Below, one piece after another: positions 44,147 through 52,718 of a DNA stretch of 64,000 nucleotides; position 1 is the first letter of the stretch; every line of letters begins with the position of its first letter. Source of the DNA: Lysobacterales bacterium (GTDB lineage Bacteria > Pseudomonadota > Gammaproteobacteria > Xanthomonadales > SZUA-36); contig JANQPM010000119.1 in NCBI GenBank assembly GCA_028289465.1, positions 1 through 64,000 on the forward strand, written 5' to 3'. A program made the position numbers and the translations under genes. The notes beneath the pieces are model-generated. The model was not told the DNA's origin, ran no database searches, and saw only the letters and a program-made list of their open reading frames with translations.

Positions 44147-45555
44147 ACCTCAGGCCTTACGACCCCGAACGATACTCCCGCATGCTGTTCTATGCCTATC
44201 TGGCCGTGCTGTTCTGCCTGCCGATTCCGCTGGGCAGCAACCGGCCGCTGTGGTGGGGTGCGGCCACCGCAATCTTCAGTGTACTGACCGCGCTATGGAT
44301 CTTCGCATGGCTTAACGGCAAAGTCCGCGTTCCCGGTGCATTGCGTCGCGGCCGATGGGTGATCGGTCTGCTGCTCGCCTTTAACGTCTGGCTGGCGCTG
44401 GCGCTGCTGCCCGTCTGGCGCCTTGGTGAATCGTTTTCGTCCGGGCTGGCGCATCCGGCCTATTTGTCGGTGCCGGCCTATCTGTCGGTGGATACCGCCG
44501 CGACGCAGGATGCGCTGATTCGTTCGGTCGGCCTGTTGCTGATTGTGGTACTGACGCTGTGCCTGGTTCGGTCGACACGGCGCCTGAAACTGCTACTTGC
44601 TACCGTGACGATAGCCGGCCTGCTGCAGGCGGTCTACGGCAGTCTAATGGTATTGAACGGGGCCGATTTCGGCTTTGCCGACGTTAAGCAGTTTGGCAAG
44701 GGAATGGCGACCGGAACCTATATCAACCGCAATCATTATGCCAACCTGCTGGTGTTGTCCCTCAGTGCCGGTATCGGTCTTCTGATCGGTCGCATACAAC
44801 TGCAGCGGTATCCTAACTGGCGCGTCAGAATCCGGCACTGGTTGCGGGCGGCATTGGGGAGGAAGGCCCGGCTCAGAATCTACCTGGCGATCCTGGTCAT
44901 TGCGCTGGTGCTGACCCGGTCCAGAATGGGCAATGCTTCGTTTTTTCTGGCGCTGCTGATTACCGGTCTGTTGGCGCTGTACCATATGCGCCGCATGAAC
45001 CGGCCGCTGCTGATTCTGATCGTCAGCCTGGTGGTGGTCGATATCTTTTTGGTCGGGACCTGGTTCGGCGTCGACCGGGTTGTGGACCGGCTGCAGAAAA
45101 CCGTGGTCGTTAGCGAGCAGCAATGGGTGCTACGCGACCGCGTCCGTCTGGAAGCGAATCGGGAGAGCCTGCAAATGATTCATCAGGCACCGGTCGCCGG
45201 CACGGGCGGGGGCAGTTTTTATACGGTTTTTCCGGGCTTCAGAAGCGTGGATCAGGAATTTTTCGACCACGCGCACAATGACTACCTGCAATGGACGGTT
45301 GAGTATGGCATCGTCGGTTTGCTGCTGATTGCGGCGTGGTTGTTTCTCGTGTTCAGAAAAGCGTTGCGGCAGTTGAATCATCCGGCACGGCAGTGGCGAT
45401 TTGCAGCGGCTTTCGCCACGGTGATGGCCATCACTGCCGGCATGATTCACGCCGCTGTGGACTTTAATCTGCAGATTTTCGCCAATGCCGCTTATCTGGT
45501 GGTATTGTGCAGCCTTCCTTATTGTCTGCCACCTGGACGGCCACGCAGCCGTTAA
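44143..45555 (+). CDS. O-antigen polymerase/ligase family protein
   Basis: 470 aa from ATG 44143, overlapping the previous stop (ATGA). About 11-12 hydrophobic helices, with a large periplasmic loop that contains the Wzy_C signature: VAGTGGGSFYTVFPGF and FFDHAHNDYLQWTVEYGIVGLLL (in pieces). In a cluster with Wzx, Wza and Wzc homologues and without lipid A genes it is likely the repeat-unit polymerase. An 18-base tandem duplication (44455-44490) repeats the residues PAYLSV in the loop between helices. Confidence 0.85.
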   Translation: MNLRPYDPERYSRMLFYAYLAVLFCLPIPLGSNRPLWWGAATAIFSVLTALWIFAWLNGKVRVPGALRRGRWVIGLLLAFNVWLALALLPVWRLGESFSSGLAHPAYLSVPAYLSVDTAATQDALIRSVGLLLIVVLTLCLVRSTRRLKLLLATVTIAGLLQAVYGSLMVLNGADFGFADVKQFGKGMATGTYINRNHYANLLVLSLSAGIGLLIGRIQLQRYPNWRVRIRHWLRAALGRKARLRIYLAILVIALVLTRSRMGNASFFLALLITGLLALYHMRRMNRPLLILIVSLVVVDIFLVGTWFGVDRVVDRLQKTVVVSEQQWVLRDRVRLEANRESLQMIHQAPVAGTGGGSFYTVFPGFRSVDQEFFDHAHNDYLQWTVEYGIVGLLLIAAWLFLVFRKALRQLNHPARQWRFAAAFATVMAITAGMIHAAVDFNLQIFANAAYLVVLCSLPYCLPPGRPRSR

Positions 45556-45689
45556 GTCGCGACACCGGGTTGCTTATTGCAGGAGCTACTTATTGTCGGG
45601 GTAATATTGTCCAGCTTACCGGTTGTCCGATGTTGTGCCCGCCCACGCATGGTTTTACCGCTAGAGCGTCGTTCGGCATTGCCAAAAGA

Positions 45690-45718
45690 TTGATAAATCT
45701 GTTGTAAGTTGTTAAATT
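45690..45718 (+). promoter_or_regulatory. Possible promoter of export-gene block
   Basis: TTGATA and TAAATT are separated by exactly 17 bases in AT-rich sequence about 135 bases after the polymerase gene. It would start a transcript with a 600-base leader for the barrel-Wza-Wzc genes. Confidence 0.45.
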
Positions 45719-45977
45719 CGCGCCAAGTTTATCTGTTATGCGGTAAATGTGCGCGTATGGTTACCGTATGACCAAGACCTTTTTTTAGGAGGTCTCATTT
45801 GGCTTGGCCCGGAAACACGGAAGCTTCCCCTGTGGGTAACTAAGAGTGCCCGGCTTCTACGCCGGACATACCGGTATTAGGAGCCGCAGGCGACCCGCCG
45901 AGCCCGGTTGGGTGAGCGGGCAACGCGAGCGGCACCAGAGGGGCCGCGTTAGTTGCACCCTGTAGCCTCGACCGGAC

Positions 45978-46012
45978 AGTCTGGCGGTTTTCCGAAGGAA
46001 AGAAGCCAGACT
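45978..46012 (-). repeat. Structured intergenic repeat, inverted copy
   Basis: On the minus strand it reads AGTCTGGC, TTC, TTTCC, loop TTC, GGAAA, ACC, GCCAGACT: the same GGC-TTC-stem-loop-stem-ACC-GCC scheme as copy 1, with a different but fully paired inner stem (TTTCC/GGAAA) and outer stem. Confidence 0.65.
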
Positions 46013-46036
46013 GGGAAGTCCAAAATGGATAACTTT

Positions 46037-46120
46037 GGGGCGTGCGGTTGCGGTTTTCGTCCGCACGCGCTTGACGGCTGCGCCAGAAGGCTTCTTCACT
46101 ATCGTGAAACCGCAGCGCAG
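46037..46120 (+). repeat. Structured intergenic repeat, copy 2
   Basis: The first hairpin (46040-46068) is identical to that at 7-35, including loop. The second (46078-46120) keeps GGCTTC and AAACCGC, but the inner stem is TTCAC/GTGAA instead of TTCGC/GCGAA and the outer stem is CTGCGC/GCGCAG instead of GTCAGA/TCTGAC. Changes on one side are matched on the other. Confidence 0.7.
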
Positions 46121-46185
46121 GTGACTTGGTCGGCGGTCTTGCCAGCGGCAAAGAAGCCGGCCAGCAGGCACCGTTAAGCACGTCT

Positions 46186-46265
46186 GGTTTCGCCTGCACG
46201 CGCTTAATGGTTCCGTCAGAAGGCTTCTTCGCTTAGCGAAACCGCCATCTGACTCCACCTACGCT
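46186..46265 (+). repeat. Structured intergenic repeat, copy 3
   Basis: The hairpin at 46215-46253 repeats GTCAGA/TCTGAC, GGC/GCC and TTCGC/GCGAA with a three-base loop (TTA). The following TGACTCCACCT and ACGAA strings match copy 1 (86-105). It lies about 60 bases before the barrel gene. Confidence 0.7.
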
Positions 46266-46321
46266 ACGAAAGAAGCGGGCGCGAGACTTCATTATATAAT
46301 TAGCCCTTTTATCGGAGCCGT

Positions 46322-47641
46322 TTGTTGAAATTGAAACTCAACCAATTGAGTTTAGCTTGTGTATTGGCACTAACCGGCAATGTGTCACTATCCGTTTCAG
46401 CAAAACAAGAGCCGGTCGATATGGTTCCCTCGCGGAACGCCGGCAGCGCTTCCGGTGTGCAAGAAAATCAGGCCCCGATAGATCCATGGGCTCCGCCGGC
46501 CGCGAAAGACGAGGACGAGGTTGGCGAGAAGGTCAAAAACCGCCATATTTCTTTGCTGGGCACCACTATCCTGCCAACCATCGGTATAGACTTCGGCTAC
46601 GACGACAATCTAACCCTGTCCAACAGCCAGCAGATTGATTCCACGTTTACTGTCATCTCACCCGGCCTGCGGGTTGAAATTCCAGGCAATCGCTCGTTCC
46701 TCGCCGTATCTTACGAGGGTGAATTAGGCGCATATCATGACAGCTCGCTTGATGATTTCGACGACCACAAGTTTCGTGCCGAGTACCGCTATGACCCGAC
46801 CGCCCGAACCGGTATCGACATGTATGCCGAATACCGGAAGGCGCATGATCAGCGGGGTACGGGAGCCCGTCAGGGTGATCAAGGTCTGATCGACCTTGAG
46901 CCGGACGAGTACGACGCTTTCGGCTTTGGCGGCCGCTGGGCATACGGTGCGGTCGGTGCGCAGGGCCGCATTGAGCTGGAAGCCGGAAAAGTCGACCTGG
47001 AATATCAGAACAATCGCGAATTTACCCGGTTTCGCGATCGTGAAGATCTGTTTTGGGGTGGAACGTTCTACTGGCGCATTGCACCGAAAACTTCGGCCCT
47101 GGTTCAATATCAATGGGCTGATATTGATTATGACAGCATCGGGCTGGACAGCGAAGAAACCCGTTATCTGGTCGGTGTGACCTGGGAAGCCACCGCGAAA
47201 ACCAGCGGGACCGTTAAATTCGGTCGGCTCGACAAGGACTTTGACGATCCGGCCCGCGAGGACTACAACGGCGCTACCTGGGAGGCCGAGATTAGCTGGA
47301 GCCCAAAAACCTACTCTGTATTTACGCTGGCCGCATCGCGGGAAACGGATGAAACCGACGGTTTCGGCGACTTTGTTCTGCGTGAGGACGTTACGCTGGC
47401 TTGGCGGCATAACTGGTCTGATCGTTTTCGCACCGTAGTTGATATCGGTATTGGCGATGATGACCATCGGTCCAACATTCGAAAGGATGATTTGTTTTTC
47501 TGGGGTTTGGCTGCGCGCTGGCAGTTTAACCGCTACTTCCAGCTCGGCGCGGGAGTCAAGTATTTCGAACGCGATTCCGTGCAGCAGGAGTTCGATTTTG
47601 ACAGGTATCTTTACCTGATCTCGCTGGAAGGTTCCTATTAG
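46322..47641 (+). CDS. Outer-membrane beta-barrel protein (BBP2-like)
   Basis: 439 aa, TTG start (46322 or 46325) behind GGAG. Signal peptide to about residue 27 (LACVLALTGNVSLSVSA), a short Pro-rich linker, then about 16 amphipathic strands, many ending with aromatic residues (IGIDFGYDDNLTLSN, FLAVSYEGELGAYHDS, SALVQYQWADIDYDS, FQLGAGVKYFERDS) and a final LISLEGSY. This is the outer membrane barrel family that accompanies Wza-like proteins in exopolysaccharide loci, probably part of the secretion pore. First gene of the export block. Confidence 0.83.
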   Translation: MLKLKLNQLSLACVLALTGNVSLSVSAKQEPVDMVPSRNAGSASGVQENQAPIDPWAPPAAKDEDEVGEKVKNRHISLLGTTILPTIGIDFGYDDNLTLSNSQQIDSTFTVISPGLRVEIPGNRSFLAVSYEGELGAYHDSSLDDFDDHKFRAEYRYDPTARTGIDMYAEYRKAHDQRGTGARQGDQGLIDLEPDEYDAFGFGGRWAYGAVGAQGRIELEAGKVDLEYQNNREFTRFRDREDLFWGGTFYWRIAPKTSALVQYQWADIDYDSIGLDSEETRYLVGVTWEATAKTSGTVKFGRLDKDFDDPAREDYNGATWEAEISWSPKTYSVFTLAASRETDETDGFGDFVLREDVTLAWRHNWSDRFRTVVDIGIGDDDHRSNIRKDDLFFWGLAARWQFNRYFQLGAGVKYFERDSVQQEFDFDRYLYLISLEGSY

Positions 47642-47726
47642 CGCCCCTACCTCTGTATCCGAACGCGAACTGTCTGCCCGGCGGTATGTCTACTGTTAAC
47701 CACGACTCGGGCAACGATGCTAGTAT

Positions 47727-48281
47727 ATGTCGATGAATAAATCATGCGTTAGAGGCTTGCTGCTACTGGTTTTGTGCGGGCTCGGCACGGCCGGATCGGC
47801 ACAGGAAGCGACTCTCGAAGAAAGAGCCTACCAGCTCGGTGCCGGCGATGTGATCAAGGTGACGGTCTATGGAGAAGACGACCTGACCCAGGAGTTGCAT
47901 GTCAGCGAGGATGGCCCAGTCACTTACGCCTTTGTCGGCCAGTTTATTCTGTCCGGCAAGTCCGTTGCGCAAGTTGAATCGGAAATCACTTCGCGCCTGC
48001 TCGGCGATTATCTGATTAATCCACAGGTCAGCGTCACCATGTTCGAATATCGGCCGTTTTTTATTACCGGGGAGGTGGTCACACCGGGAAGCTATCCTTA
48101 CCAGCCCGGGCTGACGGTGCGCCAGGCCATATCCATTGCCGGCGGGCTTAAGGAACGGGCGTCCTCGCGCAAATGGTTTGTGGTTCCGTCCGGCGGGACC
48201 GAACTGGACCGCCGTCGCGTGCAGGAAGATGATCCGGTTGGCCCGGGCGATACCATCAGCGTGGAACAGAGCTTCTTCTAG
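47727..48281 (+). CDS. Polysaccharide export protein (Wza-like)
   Basis: 184 aa with signal peptide (SCVRGLLLLVLCGLGTAGSA). Poly_export domain YQLGAGDVIKVTVYGEDDLTQEL...VGQFILSGKSVAQVESEI, then an SLBB-like region FFITGEVVTPGSYPYQPGLTVRQAISIAGGL (in pieces). It is about half the length of Wza: no C-terminal amphipathic membrane helix and no lipobox Cys at the cleavage site, so it is a short periplasmic type that probably works with the separate barrel upstream. Confidence 0.88.
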   Translation: MSMNKSCVRGLLLLVLCGLGTAGSAQEATLEERAYQLGAGDVIKVTVYGEDDLTQELHVSEDGPVTYAFVGQFILSGKSVAQVESEITSRLLGDYLINPQVSVTMFEYRPFFITGEVVTPGSYPYQPGLTVRQAISIAGGLKERASSRKWFVVPSGGTELDRRRVQEDDPVGPGDTISVEQSFF

Positions 48282-48292
48282 ATGGCGCCGGG

Positions 48293-50545
48293 ATGAAGAA
48301 CACACCGCCGGAATATCGTCCGGACAGCGAATATCAGACCAGCGGCCTGGATCTGCGCGAATACCTCAGGGTCCTGTTTAACTACAAGTCAGGCATTGTC
48401 GGGCTGGCTATTATCGCCGGGCTACTGGGTTTGTATGCGGCCTACAAGGTCACGCCGATCTATCGTTCTTCGGCAACCCTGCAGATAGAGCGGGAAGCGA
48501 CGCCGGCGCTGGGTTCGGCGTATCTGTATCCGATTCAAAACTGGGAGTTCTACCAGACGCAGTATCAATTGCTGCGCTCCTGGGGCGTTGCCGAACTGGC
48601 GGCCGAAGACCTGGGGCTGTTCGATGCAATGGATAGTGCGGCCCAGCCCGCAGCGGCCGCAAAATCGTCTTTCCTTAACTGGCGCCGGCTGATTCCCGAC
48701 GCGCTTGGCAAGCCGCCGCGTGAGATCGGACCGGAGGAGCGCCGTAACAACATCATTGCCGGCGTTCAGGCAGCCATTACCGTGAATCCGGTCGAGAACA
48801 GCGAACTGGTCAGTATTTCCGTAGACAATCCCGATCCGCAGCGCGCTGCGGATACTGCCAATGCGGTCGCGAAGTCTTATATCAACTTCTTAAAGGACCG
48901 CGCGCTGGCGGACATCACCAATAATCAGAGCTGGTATGTCTCCCGGCTGGATCAGGCGAAAGCCGATCTCGAAGACGCGGAAAGCAAATACCAGGCGTTC
49001 TTGGACAAAGAAGGAATTCTGACCGATGCCGAGGGAGCTGATGCGGTGCGCACACAGCGCCTGCAGCTGGCCATGTCCGGCCGTGAACAGGCGCGCCTGG
49101 ACCGGCTTGCAGTGGAAAGTCTGTATCGCCAGATTCAGTCCGTGCGGTCTGGCGGCGCCGGGTCGCTGGAGACCATTACCGAACTCGAATCCCGGGGCAT
49201 CGTCCGGGAACTGAAAAGCAACGTCGGTCAGGCCCGTCAGCAGGTGAATGAACTATCCCTTCGCTATGGACCCAAGCATCGGCGCATGATAGCGGCCAAT
49301 TCGCAATTGGAGACCGACCGCCAGCTCTACCAGGAAGAACTGGACAAGGCGGCCGACAGCGTCGTTGCGGACTTTGAGAGGGCCCGGCAGGCGGAACTCT
49401 CCTTTTCCGATCAGTTGGCGGAAGCCGAAACCGATTTGCGGCAGCTAAACCGCCAGCAGGCGGAGTTGACGCGCTTGCAGGACGGCGTCAAATCGGCCCG
49501 TGCGCTGTTTGATCAACTGCAATCCGGCGAGAGAACCGCCGGGCTTCTGGAAGGAGGCGAACAGAAAGTCAATGCCGGCGTTATCGAAGCCGCGCGCCCC
49601 GGATTGTCTCCGGTGCGCCCGAATAAGCAGCGCATGGTGTTGGCATGGGCGTTTTCCGGTCTGGCTCTGGGTGTTGCGCTGGCTTTCCTGCTTGATCATT
49701 TGGATAACACGTTTAAAGGCTCCGAAGATGTCGAGCGCCGGCTGGCACTGCCGGTACTCGGCCTGTTACCCCAGCTCAAACTGAATAAGAGCGAGACGCT
49801 GGCGCCGATGAGCCAGTTCACCGAGAAATCCAGGTCGGCGTTTTCCGAAGCCGTCAGGACGGTCAGGACCGGCGTGATGCTGTCCACGCTGGACAATGAG
49901 CAGTCGGTAATCGTCGTCACCTCGTCGGTGCCCGGAGAAGGAAAAACCACGCTGGCCATCAATCTGGCCCATTCCATCGGGCAGATGAAGAGAACCGTAT
50001 TGATTGATGCCGACATGCGCCGGCCGATGGTGCATAAGGCCAAGTCCATTGAGAAAGTGCATCCGGGCTTGTCGTCGCTGATCGCCGGCGAGGTCAGCCT
50101 GGAGCAGGTGATTGACCGTCAGCAGGGCGAAGAGCTGCATATCATTCATGCGGGAGTCATCCCGCCCAATCCGCTGGAACTGCTGTCTTCCAAACGGTTC
50201 AAGGATCTGATTAAGCATCTGAAGTCACTGTACGATGTGGTTGTGATCGATTCGACGCCCACGCTTGCGGTCAGTGACGCGCTGGTGGTGTCGCAGTTGG
50301 CCGACGCGGTGTTGTATGTGATTCGCGCCGATGCGACGCCTTATCAGGCGGCCGAACAGGGCGCGAAGCGCCTGCGGCGCGCCGATGTGCCGCTGTTGGG
50401 CGTGGTACTCAACCAGGTGGCTGCGTCGGGCAAAGGCTATTACGGCAAGTACCGCAAATATGGCCGCTACTATCGTTATGGCCGGTATGGCTACTACGGC
50501 GATCAGTACCACGAGTACTACGGGGTCAACGAAAAAGCTTCCTAA
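48293..50545 (+). CDS. Wzc-like chain-length regulator and tyrosine autokinase
   Basis: 750 aa. Wzz domain with membrane helices at about residues 32-50 and 447-465, long periplasmic coiled coils in between (residues 200-400), then a BY-kinase domain: Walker A SSVPGEGKTTLAINL, Walker A' VLIDADMRRP, Walker B VVVIDSTPTL. The tail is tyrosine-rich (GYYGKYRKYGRYYRYGRYGY and more), the autophosphorylation cluster. It controls polymerisation and export. The ATG follows the Wza-like stop by 11 bases and the matching phosphatase is next. Confidence 0.92.
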   Translation: MKNTPPEYRPDSEYQTSGLDLREYLRVLFNYKSGIVGLAIIAGLLGLYAAYKVTPIYRSSATLQIEREATPALGSAYLYPIQNWEFYQTQYQLLRSWGVAELAAEDLGLFDAMDSAAQPAAAAKSSFLNWRRLIPDALGKPPREIGPEERRNNIIAGVQAAITVNPVENSELVSISVDNPDPQRAADTANAVAKSYINFLKDRALADITNNQSWYVSRLDQAKADLEDAESKYQAFLDKEGILTDAEGADAVRTQRLQLAMSGREQARLDRLAVESLYRQIQSVRSGGAGSLETITELESRGIVRELKSNVGQARQQVNELSLRYGPKHRRMIAANSQLETDRQLYQEELDKAADSVVADFERARQAELSFSDQLAEAETDLRQLNRQQAELTRLQDGVKSARALFDQLQSGERTAGLLEGGEQKVNAGVIEAARPGLSPVRPNKQRMVLAWAFSGLALGVALAFLLDHLDNTFKGSEDVERRLALPVLGLLPQLKLNKSETLAPMSQFTEKSRSAFSEAVRTVRTGVMLSTLDNEQSVIVVTSSVPGEGKTTLAINLAHSIGQMKRTVLIDADMRRPMVHKAKSIEKVHPGLSSLIAGEVSLEQVIDRQQGEELHIIHAGVIPPNPLELLSSKRFKDLIKHLKSLYDVVVIDSTPTLAVSDALVVSQLADAVLYVIRADATPYQAAEQGAKRLRRADVPLLGVVLNQVAASGKGYYGKYRKYGRYYRYGRYGYYGDQYHEYYGVNEKAS

Positions 50546-50592
50546 GGCCGGTCCCGATTCCGGTTGAATCCGGTCGACGATATAATTTTCCG

Positions 50593-51366
50593 ATGATTGA
50601 TCTTCACTGCCATATGTTGCCGGCGGTAGACGACGGTGCCCGGAACCTCGACGATGCATTGGCACTGGCCACGGCTGCGGTGGGCAACGGCATCGAGAAA
50701 TGCGTGCTCACTCCGCATATGCATGAAGGGCGCTACGACAACACCGCCAAATCGCTGAAAGGCCATTTTGATGCGTTTCGCGACACACTGGCCCGGCATG
50801 AGCTTGATCTGCAGCTGGGGCTGGCTGCGGAAGTGCGTATCGGGATCGAAGTGCTGATCTGGCTGGAGGCCGGTCTGGTGCCGTTTCTCGGGGACTATCA
50901 AGGCAAACCGGTGTTGCTGCTGGAGCTGCCGCATGGGCAGATACCGCCGGGCAGCGATAAGTTGACGCGCCGTTTGATAGACCAGGGCATTCAGCCGATG
51001 ATCGCCCATCCGGAGCGCAACAAGTACGTGATTCGTGACTTGTCGGCGATTTACCCGTTCGTGGAAATGGGCTGCCTGCTGCAGGTAACCGCCGGTTCCG
51101 TCGTCGGCCAGTTCGGGCCTTACGCCCGGGAACGGGCGGCTGAGCTGCTGGAGCGCGGCTGGGTGACCATTCTGGCTACCGACGCTCATTCCATCGATTG
51201 GCGGCCGCCGAATCTCGCCGAGGGGCGGATGGCCGCGGCCGAAATCGTCGGCGAGGCTGAGAGCTGGGAACTGGTCAGGCATCGGCCCGAACAGATCGCA
51301 GCAATGCATTTTGGAGGCCCGGGGCCCGGTCCGTCAGACACTGCCGGCACCGAACCGCCCGGCTGA
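50593..51366 (+). CDS. Tyrosine-protein phosphatase (CpsB/CapC, PHP type)
   Basis: 257 aa. Metal-binding PHP motifs: MIDLHCHMLPAVDDGA at the N-terminus, LTPHMHEGRY, IAHPERNKYV, and ATDAHSIDWRPP. These manganese-dependent enzymes remove phosphate from the tyrosine tail of the kinase encoded just upstream, resetting the export cycle. The C-terminal 20 residues are Gly/Pro-rich (GGPGPGPSDTAGTEPPG), an extension not needed for the fold. Confidence 0.9.
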   Translation: MIDLHCHMLPAVDDGARNLDDALALATAAVGNGIEKCVLTPHMHEGRYDNTAKSLKGHFDAFRDTLARHELDLQLGLAAEVRIGIEVLIWLEAGLVPFLGDYQGKPVLLLELPHGQIPPGSDKLTRRLIDQGIQPMIAHPERNKYVIRDLSAIYPFVEMGCLLQVTAGSVVGQFGPYARERAAELLERGWVTILATDAHSIDWRPPNLAEGRMAAAEIVGEAESWELVRHRPEQIAAMHFGGPGPGPSDTAGTEPPG

Positions 51367-51369
51367 GCG

Positions 51370-52068
51370 ATGCCGAAACCGCTGATCGCGATACCATTGA
51401 TCCTGTTACTGGCCGCACTGGCGCTGTGGGCCGCAATGCGCGCATGGGCCAGCGTGCAATTCTGGCAGGCCGATGAAGCTGTGTCCGGCATTATCGCTAC
51501 CGGTGATCCCGACTACGAACTGCTGCAGGACGCGCAACAGCGTGTGGATGCCGCATTGCGGTTTTTTTCCGGCAACCCGGATTTGCAGGATATCCGAGGC
51601 CAGATTGCCGAGCTGTCCGCGGACCGGCCCGGCATTTCCCTGCAGGAGCGCAAACGGCTGCTGGAGGATGCCGCCGATAGCTACCGCGCGGCGATTGCCG
51701 AACGTCCTTTATGGCCATACAGTTGGGCGAATCTGATGACCGTGAAGGACAAACAGGGCCTCATCGACCGCGAATACCGTCAGGCTTTGAATCAGTGTGC
51801 GGCACTTGGACCGTGGGAGCCTGCGGTGCAGCAACAGATGATTCGCAGCGGACTGAAGAGATGGAGCCTGCTCAGCGTCGGGGATCGGGAGCGCATTCTG
51901 GCCGCGATGGATCGTGCGCTGCGAATTCAGCCGGGGAAATTGCTCGACATTGCCCGGCGTTTTAACCGTCCGGACCTGTTTTGCAGCCGTTATCTTCGCC
52001 AGCCGAAAGCCGAACGGTCTCACGGTCAGGTTGAACGGTACTGCAATGATTTCACGGGTCGTGAATAG
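51370..52068 (+). CDS. VpsP-like polysaccharide biosynthesis protein
   Basis: 232 aa, ATG three bases after the phosphatase stop. One N-terminal membrane helix (LIAIPLILLLAALALWAAM) is followed by a periplasmic helical, TPR-like domain (LEDAADSYRAAIAERPLWPYSWANLMTVK, shown in part). The pattern matches what I recall of VpsP-type proteins found after Wzc genes. Function not known in detail; probably an accessory of the export complex. Confidence 0.7.
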   Translation: MPKPLIAIPLILLLAALALWAAMRAWASVQFWQADEAVSGIIATGDPDYELLQDAQQRVDAALRFFSGNPDLQDIRGQIAELSADRPGISLQERKRLLEDAADSYRAAIAERPLWPYSWANLMTVKDKQGLIDREYRQALNQCAALGPWEPAVQQQMIRSGLKRWSLLSVGDRERILAAMDRALRIQPGKLLDIARRFNRPDLFCSRYLRQPKAERSHGQVERYCNDFTGRE

Positions 52069-52718
52069 TCGTGGGTACGGCCGTTCCGGTGCGCTCAACC
52101 GACCAATCCGCCCGGATACCGGCTGCAGCAGTAATCCAGCCTTCGCTTTCCAAATTCCAGTAACAGCCGCGCGCGGCGGTTGATCTGTTACGCCGGCGTT
52201 GATATTGCTGCGATGTGTTTTAGCGACTACCCATGGGCCGGGCAGTAGTGCTTTCATTTCTTCCGGGTGCCCGGGTCGGCGTTCAAGGGTGCTATCACGC
52301 TATCGCCAAACCGCGTATTCGCAACTAATTTCCGGGCCCGGCGGGCGTTTGACTTCCATAACTTTAGAGGGTTAGGCTAATTTGGCATTGGTCTCTGGCA
52401 ACTTAGGGCCCAATGATGCGAAGTAACCATGGCGGCTTCTCTTCATTGGCAGCCGCTCATTTTGTTGTTGCGATTATCGCGCAGCAGGGCGGAAAAGCCG
52501 TGATATTGCCCATCTTCCATGGGTAAGAAGGGGGGATCAGAAAGGAGGGTGTCTGCGATCTGACGCGTCCGGCAAACCGGCGCGGCGGTATGCGGTCTGC
52601 GACGCATCAATAGCAGGAAATCAGTATTGTTAGAAGCAGGTATCCTCAAAATACCTGTTATCGAGTTACCCGGTAGCGATGACCACGGGTGGTTATCGAA
52701 GACTCGAAAGAGGTGAGC
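52069..52718 (+). other. Leader region of the C25 peptidase gene
   Basis: About 650 bases with no convincing gene. It contains a sequence related to the repeat-hairpin core (CGCTATCGCCAAACCGCG at 52289-52315 region), a GCGGCT/AGCCGC hairpin (52432-52456), a CCCAT/ATGGG hairpin near 52511-52525, a perfect CAGGTAT/ATACCTG hairpin (52637-52657) and an ops-like string. AGAGGTGAG precedes the peptidase ATG as ribosome site. Confidence 0.5.
52637..52681 (+). promoter_or_regulatory. Degenerate hairpin plus ops-like site
   Basis: A hairpin (CAGGTAT-7 bases-ATACCTG) is followed 14 bases later by CGGTAGCGATG, which keeps the GGTAGCG core of the exact ops element at 20737 but differs on both sides. The order hairpin then ops core copies the JUMPstart layout. 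Weak alone. Confidence 0.35.

Larger units (their letters stand above)
45719..46321 (+). other. Long structured intergenic leader
   Basis: About 600 bases without a convincing gene. T7 followed by AGGAGGTC (45781-45795), the palindrome GGAAGCTTCC (45821-45830), a CCGGC/GCCGG hairpin near 45849-45864, a CCCGC/GCGGG hairpin near 45895-45920, and then the repeat hairpins listed separately fill most of it. Short open frames exist on both strands but lack ribosome sites and protein-like composition. It may be a regulatory RNA leader or simply a repeat nest. Confidence 0.5.

Noticed and set aside
45857-46258. Short open frames in the leader before the barrel gene
   Set aside because: Present on both strands, no ribosome sites, and they run across the repeat hairpins; composition is not protein-like.
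47670-47690. Third ops-like site (GGCGGTATG) before the Wza-like gene
   Set aside because: Only the first seven bases match the ops element and no hairpin precedes it.
20144-52068. PEP-CTERM/exosortase-type polysaccharide locus
   Set aside because: The MarR-EPS regulator and Wza-Wzc genes occur in such loci, but no exosortase and no protein with a PEP-CTERM tail is visible here.
52260-52330. c-di-GMP (GEMM) riboswitch
   Set aside because: A CACGC...GCCAAACC string is present, but the second conserved block of the aptamer is missing; it looks more like a relic of the local hairpin repeat.
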